A stretch of 64,000 nucleotides of DNA from Patagioenas fasciata. Its lineage: Eukaryota > Chordata > Aves > Columbiformes > Columbidae. The notes beneath the pieces were generated by a model. The model made no database searches and was not told where the DNA came from. It saw nothing but the letters and a program-made list of their open reading frames with translations. The first letter of the stretch is position 1, and each line of letters opens with the position of its first letter. The DNA lies in assembly GCF_037038585.1 (NCBI RefSeq), contig NC_092520.1:17429001-17493000 (forward strand). The letters run 5' to 3'. Positions 12,341 through 23,589 of this stretch are shown one piece after another. The translations under genes and the position numbers were made by a program.

Positions 12341-12842
12341 TTGTCATAAAATGACTCCAGAATTATCTAATGTAAGAAATAGGTCTAGCCCAGGGAATTC
12401 TATTTTATTTTCCACATGGAAGTGTATGCAACTTGAAGTTCATCAAGGCCAGCACCGAATTTCTGACAGTGGTCAATAGTGGCTGCATCGTGGGAAGGTA
12501 TAAAAATCCTTTGGCGGTATTATATGTGATAACGTGGATACATGGGTTACACGCACACTACTGAGTTAAAATAACTTTCTGTCTCCATTGGTTTTCATTT
12601 GCAGAGAAGAAATAACAGGTATGTTGTTGTGAGTAAGATTTAATGCAATTGGCAATTAATTAGGAGCCATTACTTCTGCTTATTTGTTTATGGATTTAAA
12701 GCTTTATAAATTCTATAGCATTGAAATTTAATTTATTATTACATTCTAATAATTATTATGGGTGTATCATTAAACAGCAGGAATGTGCATGTTACAATAC
12801 AAAGCATAATTTAAGACACATCTTGTTCCATGTTTGAAAAGA
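12341..12842. other. AT-rich non-genic DNA
   Basis: No coding region is seen. Around 12620-12830 the sequence is rich in homeodomain-type cores (TAATTA at 12657-12662, plus ATTTAATT and AATAATTATTA motifs) and free of recognisable repeats. It could be a conserved non-coding element, which needs an alignment to test. Confidence 0.45.
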
Positions 12843-12924
12843 GAGGGCATCCTGGGAGGGGGATTGGACTAGATGCTCTTTTGAGGTCCCTTCCAATCTC
12901 TAACATTCTGTGATTCTGTGAAGG
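12843..12924 (+). mobile_element. CR1 3'-terminal fragment
   Basis: About 80 bp carrying only the extreme CR1 3' end: gggggattggactagatg, then aggtcccttccaatc, then attctgtgattctgtg. It is a very short 5'-truncated insertion, opposite in orientation to the CR1 at 11475-12340. Confidence 0.93.
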
Positions 12925-15900
12925 TAAAGGAAGTACCATGTTCTGAGGCAGATTTGGCTTTGCATAAACAAATGCAGATAGGTTTTTTTGCAGCCATAAA
13001 GAAAGTTATTCTTTTGCTTAAAAAGAACACATCAACTTTCCGTACATTTAAAATACAAAAAAGGTAAACAAATCATGACTGCTGTCAGCATTCCAGAGTG
13101 ATGAGCTATTTTTTATTGTTAAAGACATTTACATTATTTGGAAAAGTCACTGAAAGCATCAAAGTGGCAAAACAAAACCAGAAACTTAACATTTCCCTGG
13201 GGATTTGATCAGAAAGGTTTGTTGGTTTTTTTCCCCAAAGCTGAAGACCAGGTTCATTTTTAAGCAAATATATTAGCCTCTGTAAAAAATATTTTATACA
13301 TACAAATGAATACATGCAACGTCTTTCTGATATGGGCAAATGCTGCAGTCTTTATGGACTGATGGGCTCACTATAATATGAAATGGTAATGATTTGCACA
13401 GACTTGTAGAAGTAAATCAGTAAGAGAACTGACTGCAACTCTCATGCTTTAATGAATGCACTACCTTTTCCCTCTCATTGTTTAGGTTCTCAAATTGAGA
13501 GTACAGGGGAGTATACATTGGCAGTATGGAGCAGAAAACAATGCAATAGGACCTGCAAAACTTTATGAATGTTCATACCTTCCCCAAATGTTGAGGTATT
13601 ACTGTCCTTTCCAGATCCTTGTCGATTCTTTTAAACAAATGGGGGTCTGAAATTCTTATCAGTTTCCACAGTTGCTTCAACCTGTGCCACTGTTCAGTTT
13701 TCCCTAGCATTTCAACTTAAATGTTCCTGAGTATAATTTCATTTCATGATAAAACTGTACATTATGTTCAGATACCAACTCAGCCATCAATGAAAAGACA
13801 CCAGATTACATGTACAAATGTGTTTGGGTTAGATGATCAGCTTCATATTTATCGGTATAGCCTCACCTACCTGTAGCACTCATTCCACCAGCTCCCATCA
13901 CACTTGACTTTCATTCTTGTTGTTCATTATACAGAGAATGATAGAATTTCAATTGTAAAATAAAGAGGAACAATGCCTAAAAATGAAAGAGATGTGAAAA
14001 ATACCTGTGGATGAAGTATTGTCTGATACAACATTAGTTTTGCTGGTACAAACATGAAATACAATAAGATCATTTTTTTGTGATTCATAATTTCTGCATA
14101 AATAATTTCCAGAATTAAAAGTGACAGAATACTTTGTCTGACCATGTTAATATGCAGTGAAAATGAGAGACATTAAGAAATATGCTATGAGCCTAGATCT
14201 ATTTCTGTAAAACAAACTGTTCAAGTAAAAAAGGTAGACGTGCTAACAACAAAGAGGAAGTCTGTATGTTGCTAGCAGTGAGAGTTTCAAAGCATTAAAA
14301 AGAAATAATCACCACTTTGTACTTGCTTTTTTCTTTCTGTGCCTACATGACAGACACCCACGTTTCTAAGGAGCTTCTCTGTCTTTGGAAATAACAGAGA
14401 GGGAAGACTTTTAAATCCTTTTCAAAATCAGATGATGATCCTTTCCTCTAAATCCTAAAACTGCATCAGACAAAAAGATGAAATAAAACAGGAGATATTC
14501 AAGCATCCATGCAGCTATTAAATTAAAAAGCAGCGAAAGAAAACACAATATTGAGACATTTCATATAAAAAGTGACCTAAACCTTCTTTCATTTTGACCA
14601 CTCTAAGTGAGAAACTGGAATCAGTGAATTTGTATTGATGCACAAATTACCAAGTGTAAAAAGCAGGAAGAAACCCCACTGAAGAATTCTATTCTCTCTG
14701 CAACAGCATAGCCTCTCTTCATATATTAAATATCTAAGTATTTTTCACACAGACATAAAACTAAACGTTTTATTGAGCATCCTTACCTGAGGCACTGGCA
14801 ACCTGGAGGCCTAAACTCAGAAGATGAGAGCATTTTTTTAAGTCTAGAAGGCCTATGTGCAAGCTCAAAAGATGACCATACATTCTCTGCATCATAAACA
14901 TGCCCAAACTACCCTGCTAAGGCATATGCATGAGCAAAATGTCTTTTAAATGCCATGACTTTGGGATTATTGAGCCACCTTGATTCCCCCATTCTAACCT
15001 TCTTGTATTGCTCTGCTCTGCTCTGGAAAACATTTAGGAGTGCTCAACAGTGAGGTCATTCAACATCACTGGACCATGAATTTCCTGCAACAGGAAGAAA
15101 TTATCAGCATACATCCATCAGAACTAAGCTCAGGAGCTGAATGAAGATGGTCCATGCAAATGTTTTGTAGCTGCTCCTCAAAAATAAGGTTGGTTCATCT
15201 GAACTGAAAATATTCATAGGAGTATTGTGGTTTCAGATAATTTTTTCAAGTCAAAACACACTAGCATTGTCTCTACATCCCTTTTAAGTACTTCAAATGA
15301 CTTTTTTTCCTTAGAAACATATTCTTATTCTGTGTGAGAACTGAATCATAGTAAAAATAAGATTTAAAAAAACAAGGTCAAGGTATACATTGAACAGTAT
15401 TTTACTTTTTTCTTCTTCTTTTTCAAATAAGTGCCTTCATGAAAATCTGTGGTTCATTATTGCTTCCATCCAGACTGTTAGAAGAAAAAAATGAAATAAA
15501 AAATATTATGAGATGAGAAAAATACTAGGCTTTATCCAATGTCCTTAGAAGTTATTAATCATTCTAGACTTGTTCTATTAATACATTGAAAACTGAGACA
15601 TTCAAATGCATAAAGAGAGGTGCCTGGTGAATGTGCATGTGATGTCCATATGGTGTCACCAAGTATGTCCCAAGACTACCAGAGTCCCATTAACTCTTCA
15701 TGGGCATCTTGAGGCTGGACAATACCCTAGGGTACCTGCAGTGGCACAAGACACCTATGCTTATGTAGCTTAACCACTCAGCAACTCCTGATAGAGGAAA
15801 ACCTTGAAACTCTTAAGTGTATTTCCTTTAAATTTGGATTTCTGATGAGTGAAAAATATGGGAAAAAAAATTCAAATACGGAGTGCCTGGCCTACATTTG

Positions 15901-16057
15901 GATAAATTGTGCAATAGTGTAACATGTTCAAAAAAACATCCTGACCACTACCTGAAGAAGTGTATGTCCTAAGAGTCATATTAGATTAGGAAAACATTTT
16001 TACTGAGCTCCTTCCAAACCTATGTAGTATATTTAAGCATCTCAGATATTGATAGTG
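12925..16057. other. AT-rich non-genic DNA
   Basis: About 3.1 kb without a recognisable gene or transposon. Open frames are all under 100 codons with no domain features. Confidence 0.5.
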
Positions 16058-16446
16058 TGTTGGAGAATGGCTTAAAGATAAGGACATGGGTCTATAGAGC
16101 AGTTGTACAAGCAAAGCCTGTTCTGAAGATCTTAGCATAAGTAGCAAGACTAGGCCGCAGTGGGAATCGCTGACTGTTTCAGCAAAATCAGCAAGGACAC
16201 TGTGACCTTGGCAGAGTCTCATAAACAGCTTTGGAGAAGCAAGAGCACAGGAACGTAGAACAAGCATAGCTAGTAACTGCAAGTAGGAGGACCATGCAAA
16301 TGTGACTGTTAGAGCTTAAGCCAATTAGTAGGTGACAGATATGCATAATTATCGTGAACTGTATAAGTATATGCTATTCGGGCTAATAAATCGAACTATG
16401 CTGTATCACTCATATTGAGTCGACCTGCGTGTTCCTCCGCCGCTCA
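16058..16446 (+). mobile_element. ERV long terminal repeat (probably solo, old)
   Basis: The 3' part has the order expected of a retroviral LTR promoter: CCAAT at 16321-16325, a TATA-like TATAAG at 16362-16367, AATAAA at 16385-16390, then a short CG-containing U5-like segment ending ...ccgccgctca at 16446. The 5' boundary is a guess from the TG at 16056-16058. No clear target duplication is visible. The layout resembles dispersed avian ERV LTRs with a very short R region. A 98-codon minus-strand frame inside it is not considered a gene. Confidence 0.6.
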
Positions 16447-16829
16447 AAATGGTTTCTCCATATTAATTTATCTATGTTAATCTCAAGCAGGCAAATCTGA
16501 GACATCATATATAAAATATGCTTCATTTCCCTATACATGATGACATGTGTGCTTTTTGCTTATCTGTAGGTTCTGTTTCTTCACAAAGTGTAAGGGTACA
16601 TGGAAGGTGAGAGCATCTGTTTCATTAAAGCTATCAGATGAAGGATTTTTTCAGTGTAAAGGAGACAATATATAAAGGAGGAAATGCTAAACAGAACATG
16701 CAGAGACACAAACCTGGTAGACACAGGATAAGAGAGATGATGACAAAGATCAGAAGTCCCCAATGACTATTTGTTGGGCCATTAAGAAACTCCAGGCACA
16801 GTGTTCAAAAGGGCCAACCTAGACTTTAC
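16447..16829. other. non-genic DNA between two LTR-related segments
   Basis: Nothing recognisable. No convincing primer-binding site follows the 16446 LTR end, so there is no evidence that an internal provirus region begins here. Confidence 0.4.
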
Positions 16830-17551
16830 AACTCATGAAAAGGGGGAACAAAAGGAACATCTGCCATATTTGACATGGGGTGGTGGGAGCATGAGAACTG
16901 ATAAAAGAATGTGAAACAGAAGAGAATCAAAGGGGAACAGAGAGGGCATTAAACAGAAAAGGGTGTAAATGTTTAAAACCGGGCTGACCAGTAGGATGGA
17001 GAAATCTGATGTGTACCTCAAGGGGATCTGATTTTGGATGAGAACAACCAGTGAATTAAATTGTGTGATGTTAATTTCTAAATAACTCTGCCACTGTACG
17101 TTGTCACTACTATAGTTGCTATATGGTACATCAATGGTATTAGAGTAAGAATCACCCAAATTGATGAAGAACAAACTTTGATGAAACTGAGCAAAGTGCA
17201 TCAGTGATGGAACTAGAACTGGCTTCAGCAACTGGTGCCAAGCAACTTCCTCAAGATCAACATCTTGAGCCCACAGACTGTGGGCATGGGTCATGCCAGC
17301 TATACCAACCACAGGCTCCAGATGCAGCATGCAATGATTCAGCACCCATACCATCTCTCCTGCCATGACAGATGAAACCCAAAGTCATGGATTAAATGAA
17401 CTTAATAGACATTTTAAAGGGATGGCCCATAGACTAAAGGAATTATGTCTGTGTGTGTGTATATATGTATCAAGAACAGTGTTGTTGATCAATGGGAAAG
17501 TGTACGATCTGGGCATGAAGTACATGGCATAGAACAAGAGTGCATAATATC
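16830..17551 (+). mobile_element. ERV internal 3'-end remnant, upstream of an LTR
   Basis: I recognise this stretch (especially about 16970-17540) as resembling the internal region that precedes the 3' LTR of a dispersed avian ERV family. Cues are 'cctcaaggggatctgatttt', 'gttgtcactac', 'catcttgagcccacagac' and 'gcccatagactaaaggaatt', followed by a GT/TA microsatellite and then the LTR start. It leads directly into the LTR at about 17552. All plus-strand frames are closed. A 177-codon minus-strand frame (16833-17366) is antisense to this remnant. The assignment rests on recognition of the repeat family and the 5' boundary is uncertain. Confidence 0.5.
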
Positions 17552-17805
17552 CTGGGTTTGGCTGGGATAGAGTTAATTTTCACAGGAAGATAAGATGGGA
17601 CACAGCCAGGACAGCTGACCCAAACTAACCAAAAGGATATTCGATACCATGTGAGATCATGCTCAGTATACAACGAAGGGAGCTGGCTGGGGGAGGGAAT
17701 CACTGCTCAGAGGATCACTTCTCAGGAGTGGGCCAGCCACTGTTTTTCCAGGTTGGTGAGTGGTTGTGTTGTGTATTCCTTGCTTCGTATATTTTTTCAA
17801 GGATG
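17552..17805 (+). mobile_element. ERV LTR, internally deleted and 3'-truncated
   Basis: It begins near 'cctgggtttggctgggatag agttaatttt', a widespread avian LTR start. A 'gggacacagccaggacagct' block, a degraded 'atattcgataccatgtgag' block and a TATA-like 'cagtatac' near 17667-17674 follow. It stops abruptly near 17805 where CR1 sequence starts. No AATAAA or clean LTR end is present. Confidence 0.65.
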
Positions 17806-17811
17806 AGTACG

Positions 17812-18074
17812 GAAAAGACCAGGGGCAATGGGTACAAGTTACTCCTGGACACATTCTGATCAGACACAAGAGGGAAAGTTTTCACTATAAGAAAAACAGC
17901 CAATGGAATGATCTCCCCAGGGAAGTGGTGGATTCTCCAACATTGGACATTTTAAGATTCAGCTGGGCAGTGTGCTGGGCCATCTTGTCTAGACTGTGTT
18001 TTTGTCAAGAGAGGTTGGACCACATAATCCTTGTGGTGCCTTCCAACTTGATATTCTACTTTTCTATGATTGAT
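17812..18074 (+). mobile_element. CR1 3' fragment, diverged
   Basis: About 260 bp matching the CR1 C-terminal and 3' UTR zone: 'gaccaggggcaatgggtaca', 'ctccccagggaagtggtgga', 'agaggttggaccacataatc', 'ccttccaact' and a 'ttctatgattgattct' tail. It is more diverged than the copies at 11475 and 28758, hence older or from another subfamily. Confidence 0.88.
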
Positions 18075-18199
18075 TCTAGGAAAAATGTCAGTCCAGTTTC
18101 CAGCAGGCAGTTCCCTGGAGTAGAAGGGCTGATTGTATCTCTGACCCTGTTGAAGGGACTTCTGATTCATTTTTACTAGAAGCAAGTAACGAATACTAT

Positions 18200-18655
18200 G
18201 ATCAGAGGCCACAAAAATTATCAGGGGGCTAGAACATCTCTCCTATGAGGAAAAGCTGAGAGAATTTGAGTTGTTCAGCCTGGAGAAGGGAAGGCTCCAA
18301 GGAGATCTTATTGCTGCTTTTCAGTACTTAAAAGAGGCCTATAAGTAAGAGGGACAGAATTTTTAGTAGGTCCTGTTGCGGTAGGACGAGGGGCAATGGT
18401 TTTAAACTAAAAGAGGGGAAATTCAGACTAGACATGAGGAAGAAATTTTTTACAATAATTGTGGTGAAACACTGCAACAGGTTGCCCAGAGAGATGGTAG
18501 ATGGCCCAACCCTGAAAGCATTCAAGGTCGGGCTGGACGGGGCTCTGTGCAACCTCATCTGGTTGAAGATGTCCCTGCTTATTGCAGGAGGGTTGGACTA
18601 GGTGAGCTTTGAAGGTCCCTTCCAACTCAAACTATTCTATAATTCTATGATCAGG
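18200..18655 (+). mobile_element. CR1 3' fragment, second subfamily
   Basis: About 455 bp running from the 'gagaggaaaagctgagagaa'-like ORF2 segment through 'ttcagcctggagaaggg', 'gacgaggggcaatggtttta' and 'gttgcccagagagatggtag' to 'agggttggactaggtgagct' and an ATTCTATAATTCTATG tail near 18652. The wording differs from the 28758 copy, so it belongs to another CR1 subfamily. ERV sequence begins directly after its tail. Confidence 0.92.
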
Positions 18656-19075
18656 ACTAGATGGAAGAAAGGGACAGCTGGGTTTATTGGACTATGTGTC
18701 ATATCAGGCTCCCAGGAGCAAAAGTCTCTAGTGGACACCAGTGCACAATGTACCCTAATACCATCAAGCTATAATGGGGCAGAAGTCTGTATTTCTGGAG
18801 TGACAGGGGAATTCCAACAGCTAACTGCATGAGAAGTCAAAGTGAGCCCAACTGGGAATGAGTGGCAAAAGCACCCTGTTTTGGCTGACCCATAAGCACC
18901 ACCCACCCCCCCAATATCCTTGGCATCGATTACGTCAGGAGAAGGTATTTCAAGTACCCAAAAGGGTATCAGTGGGATTTTGGTATGCTCTTGGAGACAG
19001 AGGAAATTAAACAGCTGCTTACCTTACCCAGTCTCTCTGTGATACACAGCCTCACTACTGATTGAATCTACAAAA
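18656..19075 (+). pseudogene. ERV protease-domain remnant, frameshifted
   Basis: Translation shows a retroviral aspartic-protease-like active-site segment, D-T-S-A at 18735-18746, followed by a hydrophobic strand and a Gly-rich flap-like segment. The consensus has Gly at the third position of that motif, and here it is Ser. An in-frame stop lies at 18830-18832. A second protease-like segment (LGIDY, 18916-18930) lies in another frame, so a frameshift separates the two. There is no intact ORF and no proteolytic function can be expected. It sits 3' of the LTR at 17552-17805, which is the wrong order for a single provirus with that LTR as its 3' LTR. The ERV class was not determined. Confidence 0.7.
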
Positions 19076-22000
19076 AAGAAAGCAGCAATCACATCCATTT
19101 ACCCGGGCTGGAGACCCCTGGATCCCTTCGTGCACCAGGCTGGGCTCCATCAACCTTGCAGGAAGAATCCCAGGACTCCCAAGATGTTGAAGGCAGTAGC
19201 CACTCCCAAGCACCCTTTACTCAAAGAATGGCCTAACCAGCATAATATTTAATTAATGAGGTATTCAAGTTTTTACTAGAAAGCCAGTATATGCTCCTCA
19301 AAACTTTTCAAGGACCTTCTTCTGTCTGCTCAAACTCTGAAGATCCTTATACAGACAAGGATACTTGTTACTCCAAACTTTTATGAATTGCTGCAGTTAC
19401 ACTGAATGTTTATTGTGTTTCTGAAGTTTGAAAATAATAGATATTTTGGAAATTTAAACACCAATAGATAAGCACAATTTTTCATACTGTACAGCTTCAG
19501 CAAGACTTGGATTTATCTAAAAATTAGTCACAGTGAATGTTTTCACCACATCTTGGCACATACGGATGAAATAGGAGATTAGACTTCTGCAGACATAGAC
19601 TGTCCTTCTGGAAACAGTAATACAGTTATAACCCTCTCACAGCCATCTATATTTCTGCATCTATAACGCATATTCTCCCATAAAAATAAGTTTGGTTACA
19701 TGGAAAAGTAAGTGTTAGGGAGAAAAAAATCACACAGTGACATTGCTAAGCACTTAGAAATTCAGTCTTATGAGTTAGGCAGAGGTGGAGTAAGACATAG
19801 GTATTAAAGTTATTTGCCTTGATTTAGAGCTGCTGGAGGCACACAGTAAGATGAAAATCTTTGCTCTCATGTTTCTGTTACATTCTTAGGTCTTTAGGGT
19901 AGAAGAAAAGCTTAAAAACATGAGCTGAACACACATAGTACTAAAAGTGGTCTCAAATATACTGGAACAATGTCAGGAGATGTGACTTGTTCTTTTCAGT
20001 CTGAGCTTTGAAACCCTCTTCAAATTTAAGGGCAGAAGAAATTCTGCCATTTGTCTTGTGCCAACCAGCTAAGCTGTGTTACATTTCTCATCAGAGCTGT
20101 TTCCTGTGCAAATGTGTATTACAACACATTCTCCTGCAAAGTATTTATAATGGAGTCCATGCTAGGGATGCATAAAAAAAAAAAAAATCCTTCAGGGTAG
20201 ATTCTTGATGGGTTGTTTCCAAGGCCAATGTCTATTGAGAACAAATTAAAGGAAAATCTTGATTTTTCCTAGACAAGCAAATGTTCAAGTGTAAACTGTA
20301 TATTAAGCTGCATTTTCATGCAAAATTTTTACACGATTTATTCTACATTACAGTCATTACTATTCCTCACCAAAACCCTCCTGTCCTACCCACCCCCCAA
20401 AGGCAGCAATTCTCACTTGAGCAAAATCATTAAATCCTTACTAACCTATTTGTATTTTATGGTAGTTCTCCTTCAGCTTGGAAGTTGAATGGTTTCCTAC
20501 TATGTGAAGAACTGATTGTAAATCCTATGCTTCCATATGAAAAAGTGAAGTTTCATATTTGTACAAATTATGGCATTTAATATTGGCATACATGAATGGC
20601 CAATCTGTTTGTACTCTTTAGCTATTGACTTGATTTTAGTAAATACTTAGTATCTGAGATAAAGTCTATTCTTACCTCAGTATGTGAGTAAAAATAAGAA
20701 AATTATAAAGTACATCTTCTCCCTCTGTTTGTACGGATTAAGTTCTCACAAATGTAACTTAGAATTCTTTCATTCATTTATTTATTATTTAACTAATAAA
20801 TATATCAGTCTCTTTCTTTCCAAACCATAGATACACAGAAAGAAATAAAAACAAGAGATTGAGTGTATACATACATTACCTACATAGCAGTTGTTTAAAA
20901 TTCCTATGTATATAGTCTGCTTCTGCAATATTCTGAATGAACTTTGTTCTTTTGAAGTATTTATAAATATACAGGTTTCAAGAAAAGGCAAATATTTTGT
21001 AGTAATAATAAGAAAAACTCTCTTCTGCCCCAGAGAGTTAGTGACCTCTCTTCATAGGTGTTGTTATTAAAGGGAATCACTGTAACAGCATAAATGGAAT
21101 ACAGATATATAGAAATTAACTCAGGAAATATCTGAGCAGCATCTAGAGGAGAATATCTCATAACCTAGAGGAAAGCACAAACAAAGACTACTTATCTGCT
21201 TAGCAGCTGTGGGTCTATAAACCAATGAGTATTGTTGTATTTTAGGGTCTATTGGTTGACTGTAGAGGAAGTGGCACAACAAAGTGCAAGAGGTTCTTTC
21301 AAATAAAAGGTGTTCAACCCCATGGAAAGATAAACCACAGCTAGGATGTACTGAGCATGAACAGAACTAAAGACCCTTAAATACGTTCGGTTACTTAATG
21401 ACACATTTCATCAGTAACACAAAAAACATTAGTTTGGACTCTATGCTAGCCTTTGATGAACAAACACAAAATACTACCATTGTTAAACTTTTGCTTGATA
21501 TTGGTGGAGTTTTGCCCGTTAGTATCAACTATCAGCCTGGTGTATGAAATCAAATTATTGTTTTCATAGAAAATTTAGAACTTCATGAAAAGTGCAGATG
21601 TTCTCATGTCAGATGAGCTTTCAACTTCATTTGTTTGCAGGGTGATATCGTTTTTGCAGTGGGTGAAAATAACACTAACATATGCTGAAAGTTTATATTC
21701 CAGCTGTTTAATTTTTCCTTTTACATTTTTCAGGTAACTATCTCCCTCCTTTTAAATGGGAGATGTGAATTTGGACTACCGGTTCATTTTTGAATCTTGC
21801 AAATTTAAAGCTGAATTGCATTATAGAAGGAATTGAGTTCAGTGCCATATAGGCCAATGAAGTAAACACAACACAACAGATTTCTGCTGTTTCATGTTTA
21901 CCTCAGGATATTTAGGCTCCCCTACTACAGTGTTCCTTGGTCATCACCTAGCTTCCTAGAAATTAATCTAAAATACTAAGCAGATGAAAAGAAAATAACC

Positions 22001-22843
22001 TATTCATAATCCATACAAGTAGGTTTAACCACTAACACGTTTTGTGCTCAGTCATGTGTTCTAAAAAGGTATAAAGAAGTGTTTGAAATAAAGGTAACAT
22101 TCTTTCCTGCCAAGAAACCTTTACGTGATGTACTAGTAGTAATAATTCTATGAATCAGTTAGCACCTTCCATCATTCAAATAACATGAACCCACTGTTAT
22201 GACAATTCTCGTGAGGTAAATAAACATTTCATTTAATGTTGCCAGAAGATTATACAAATAAAACACACATAGTAAATTCCTTTAGAAATTGTGGGTCCTG
22301 ATACTACCCTCTGTCTTCCTGTTGCAGTGAAGATTTCTCTGGATCTCTGTTTCCTTACTTAATAGCATAGGAAGGCTAACTCATTATTGGAATTGGTCAT
22401 AATGGACAACGACAAGTATATATATATATAAAGAAAAGTGAGCTGATTCTTAAAAAAAACATTTAATATAACAAGCACCAAAAAAGCCCTATGGATTTCA
22501 CCATTATCATCACCCCAGGCAATGATTATCTGCAAATTATAATAATAATCTAAGTATTTGTTATTTTGTATTGTTTATATGCTTTTATTACTGATACAGC
22601 TGTCAGAAATTAGATGATGAACAGGTTTAGTCATATGGCAGCTGTATGTAGAACTTAAAATCAGAATCAGGAGTCCTCAAGGAAGAGCAAAAGCAGTGGG
22701 CAGCATTGCCTCTTCCACAGAAAACATCTCAACCTTAGTCTGAAAAAGGTTGCATGAACAGATGTAGCATACAGGAGGAGACAGCATGAAGGATAAAGAA
22801 GACTACAAAGTCAGTTATGGTTCCTTCGATTCTTACCTTAGAA
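19076..22843. other. AT-rich non-genic DNA
   Basis: About 3.8 kb without a recognisable gene. The first ~180 bp (to about 19260) may still be unrecognised ERV-derived sequence. Simple runs include poly-A near 20174-20187 and a TA run near 22417-22432. Confidence 0.5.
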
Positions 22844-23325
22844 ATCACAGAATCACAGAATCGACTGGGTTGGAAAAGACCTCAGAGATCATCAAGTCCA
22901 ACCCTTGGTCCAACTTCAGTCCATTTACTAGATCATGGCAATAAGTGCCATGTCCAATCTCAGTTTAAAAACCTCCAGGGATGGTGGGTCCACCACCTCC
23001 CTGGGCAGACCATTCCAATGCCTGACCACTCTCTCTGTAAATAATTTATTTCTAATATCCAGCCTAAATTTCCTCTGGCAGAGTTTAAGCCCATGCCCCC
23101 TTGTTCTATTGCTAACTGCCTGGGAGAAGAGACCAATCCCCATCTGGCTAGAACTTCCCTTCAGGTAGTTATAGAGAGTGATGAGGTCACCTCTAAGCCT
23201 CCTCTTCTCCAGACTAAACAACCCCAGTTCCCTCAGCCTCTCCCCATAGGTCTTGTGCTCAAGTCCCTTCACCAGTCTTGTTGCTCTTCTCTGGACCCGC
23301 TCCAGCACTTCAATATCTTGTTACT
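22844..23325 (-). mobile_element. CR1 retrotransposon 3' region
   Basis: About 480 bp of CR1 in minus orientation. The 3' tail lies at the low coordinate (atcacagaatcacagaatcg), followed by the complement of the CR1 signature at about 22870-22905. The 5' truncation is near 23325, where similarity to CR1 fades. It faces the plus-strand CR1 beginning about 265 bp later. Confidence 0.94.
22928..23308 (-). pseudogene. CR1 ORF2 C-terminal fragment (126 codons)
   Basis: An open frame over the C-terminal ORF2 segment of the minus-strand CR1: [19 protein letters not shown] at the start, then [20 protein letters not shown], then [20 protein letters not shown]. All catalytic regions are missing. It is a retrotransposon relic of a subfamily different from the 11475 and 28758 pair. 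Confidence 0.88.
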
Positions 23326-23589
23326 CACACTCTTGAGGTTTTGTACTGTTCTCTACAATCCCTACTTATTCTTAGGAATCCTTGATTTTCTTTTAGCCCT
23401 TTCTACGCTTTCAGTAAACTAGCTACAACTGCTTTGCTCACTTCATATGGCTAAATCACTAAATATTATATGAAGTTGGTGTTTTCGTTCTAACCATACA
23501 TAGACACAAGACATATTAAACTCTTTACCCCCAGATACTGAACAAGATGTATATTTACAGTCTTTGAGAAGGGTCGCGTATTTATAGTG
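23326..23589. other. spacer between opposed CR1 copies
   Basis: About 260 bp of AT-rich DNA with no recognisable gene. Confidence 0.5.

Noticed and set aside
16833-17366. 177-codon minus-strand frame with two N-X-S/T sites and a hydrophobic C-terminal half, the longest frame not in CR1 or simple repeat
   Set aside because: It runs antisense to what I recognise as an ERV 3' internal remnant leading into the plus-strand LTR at 17552, and no protein family is visible in it.
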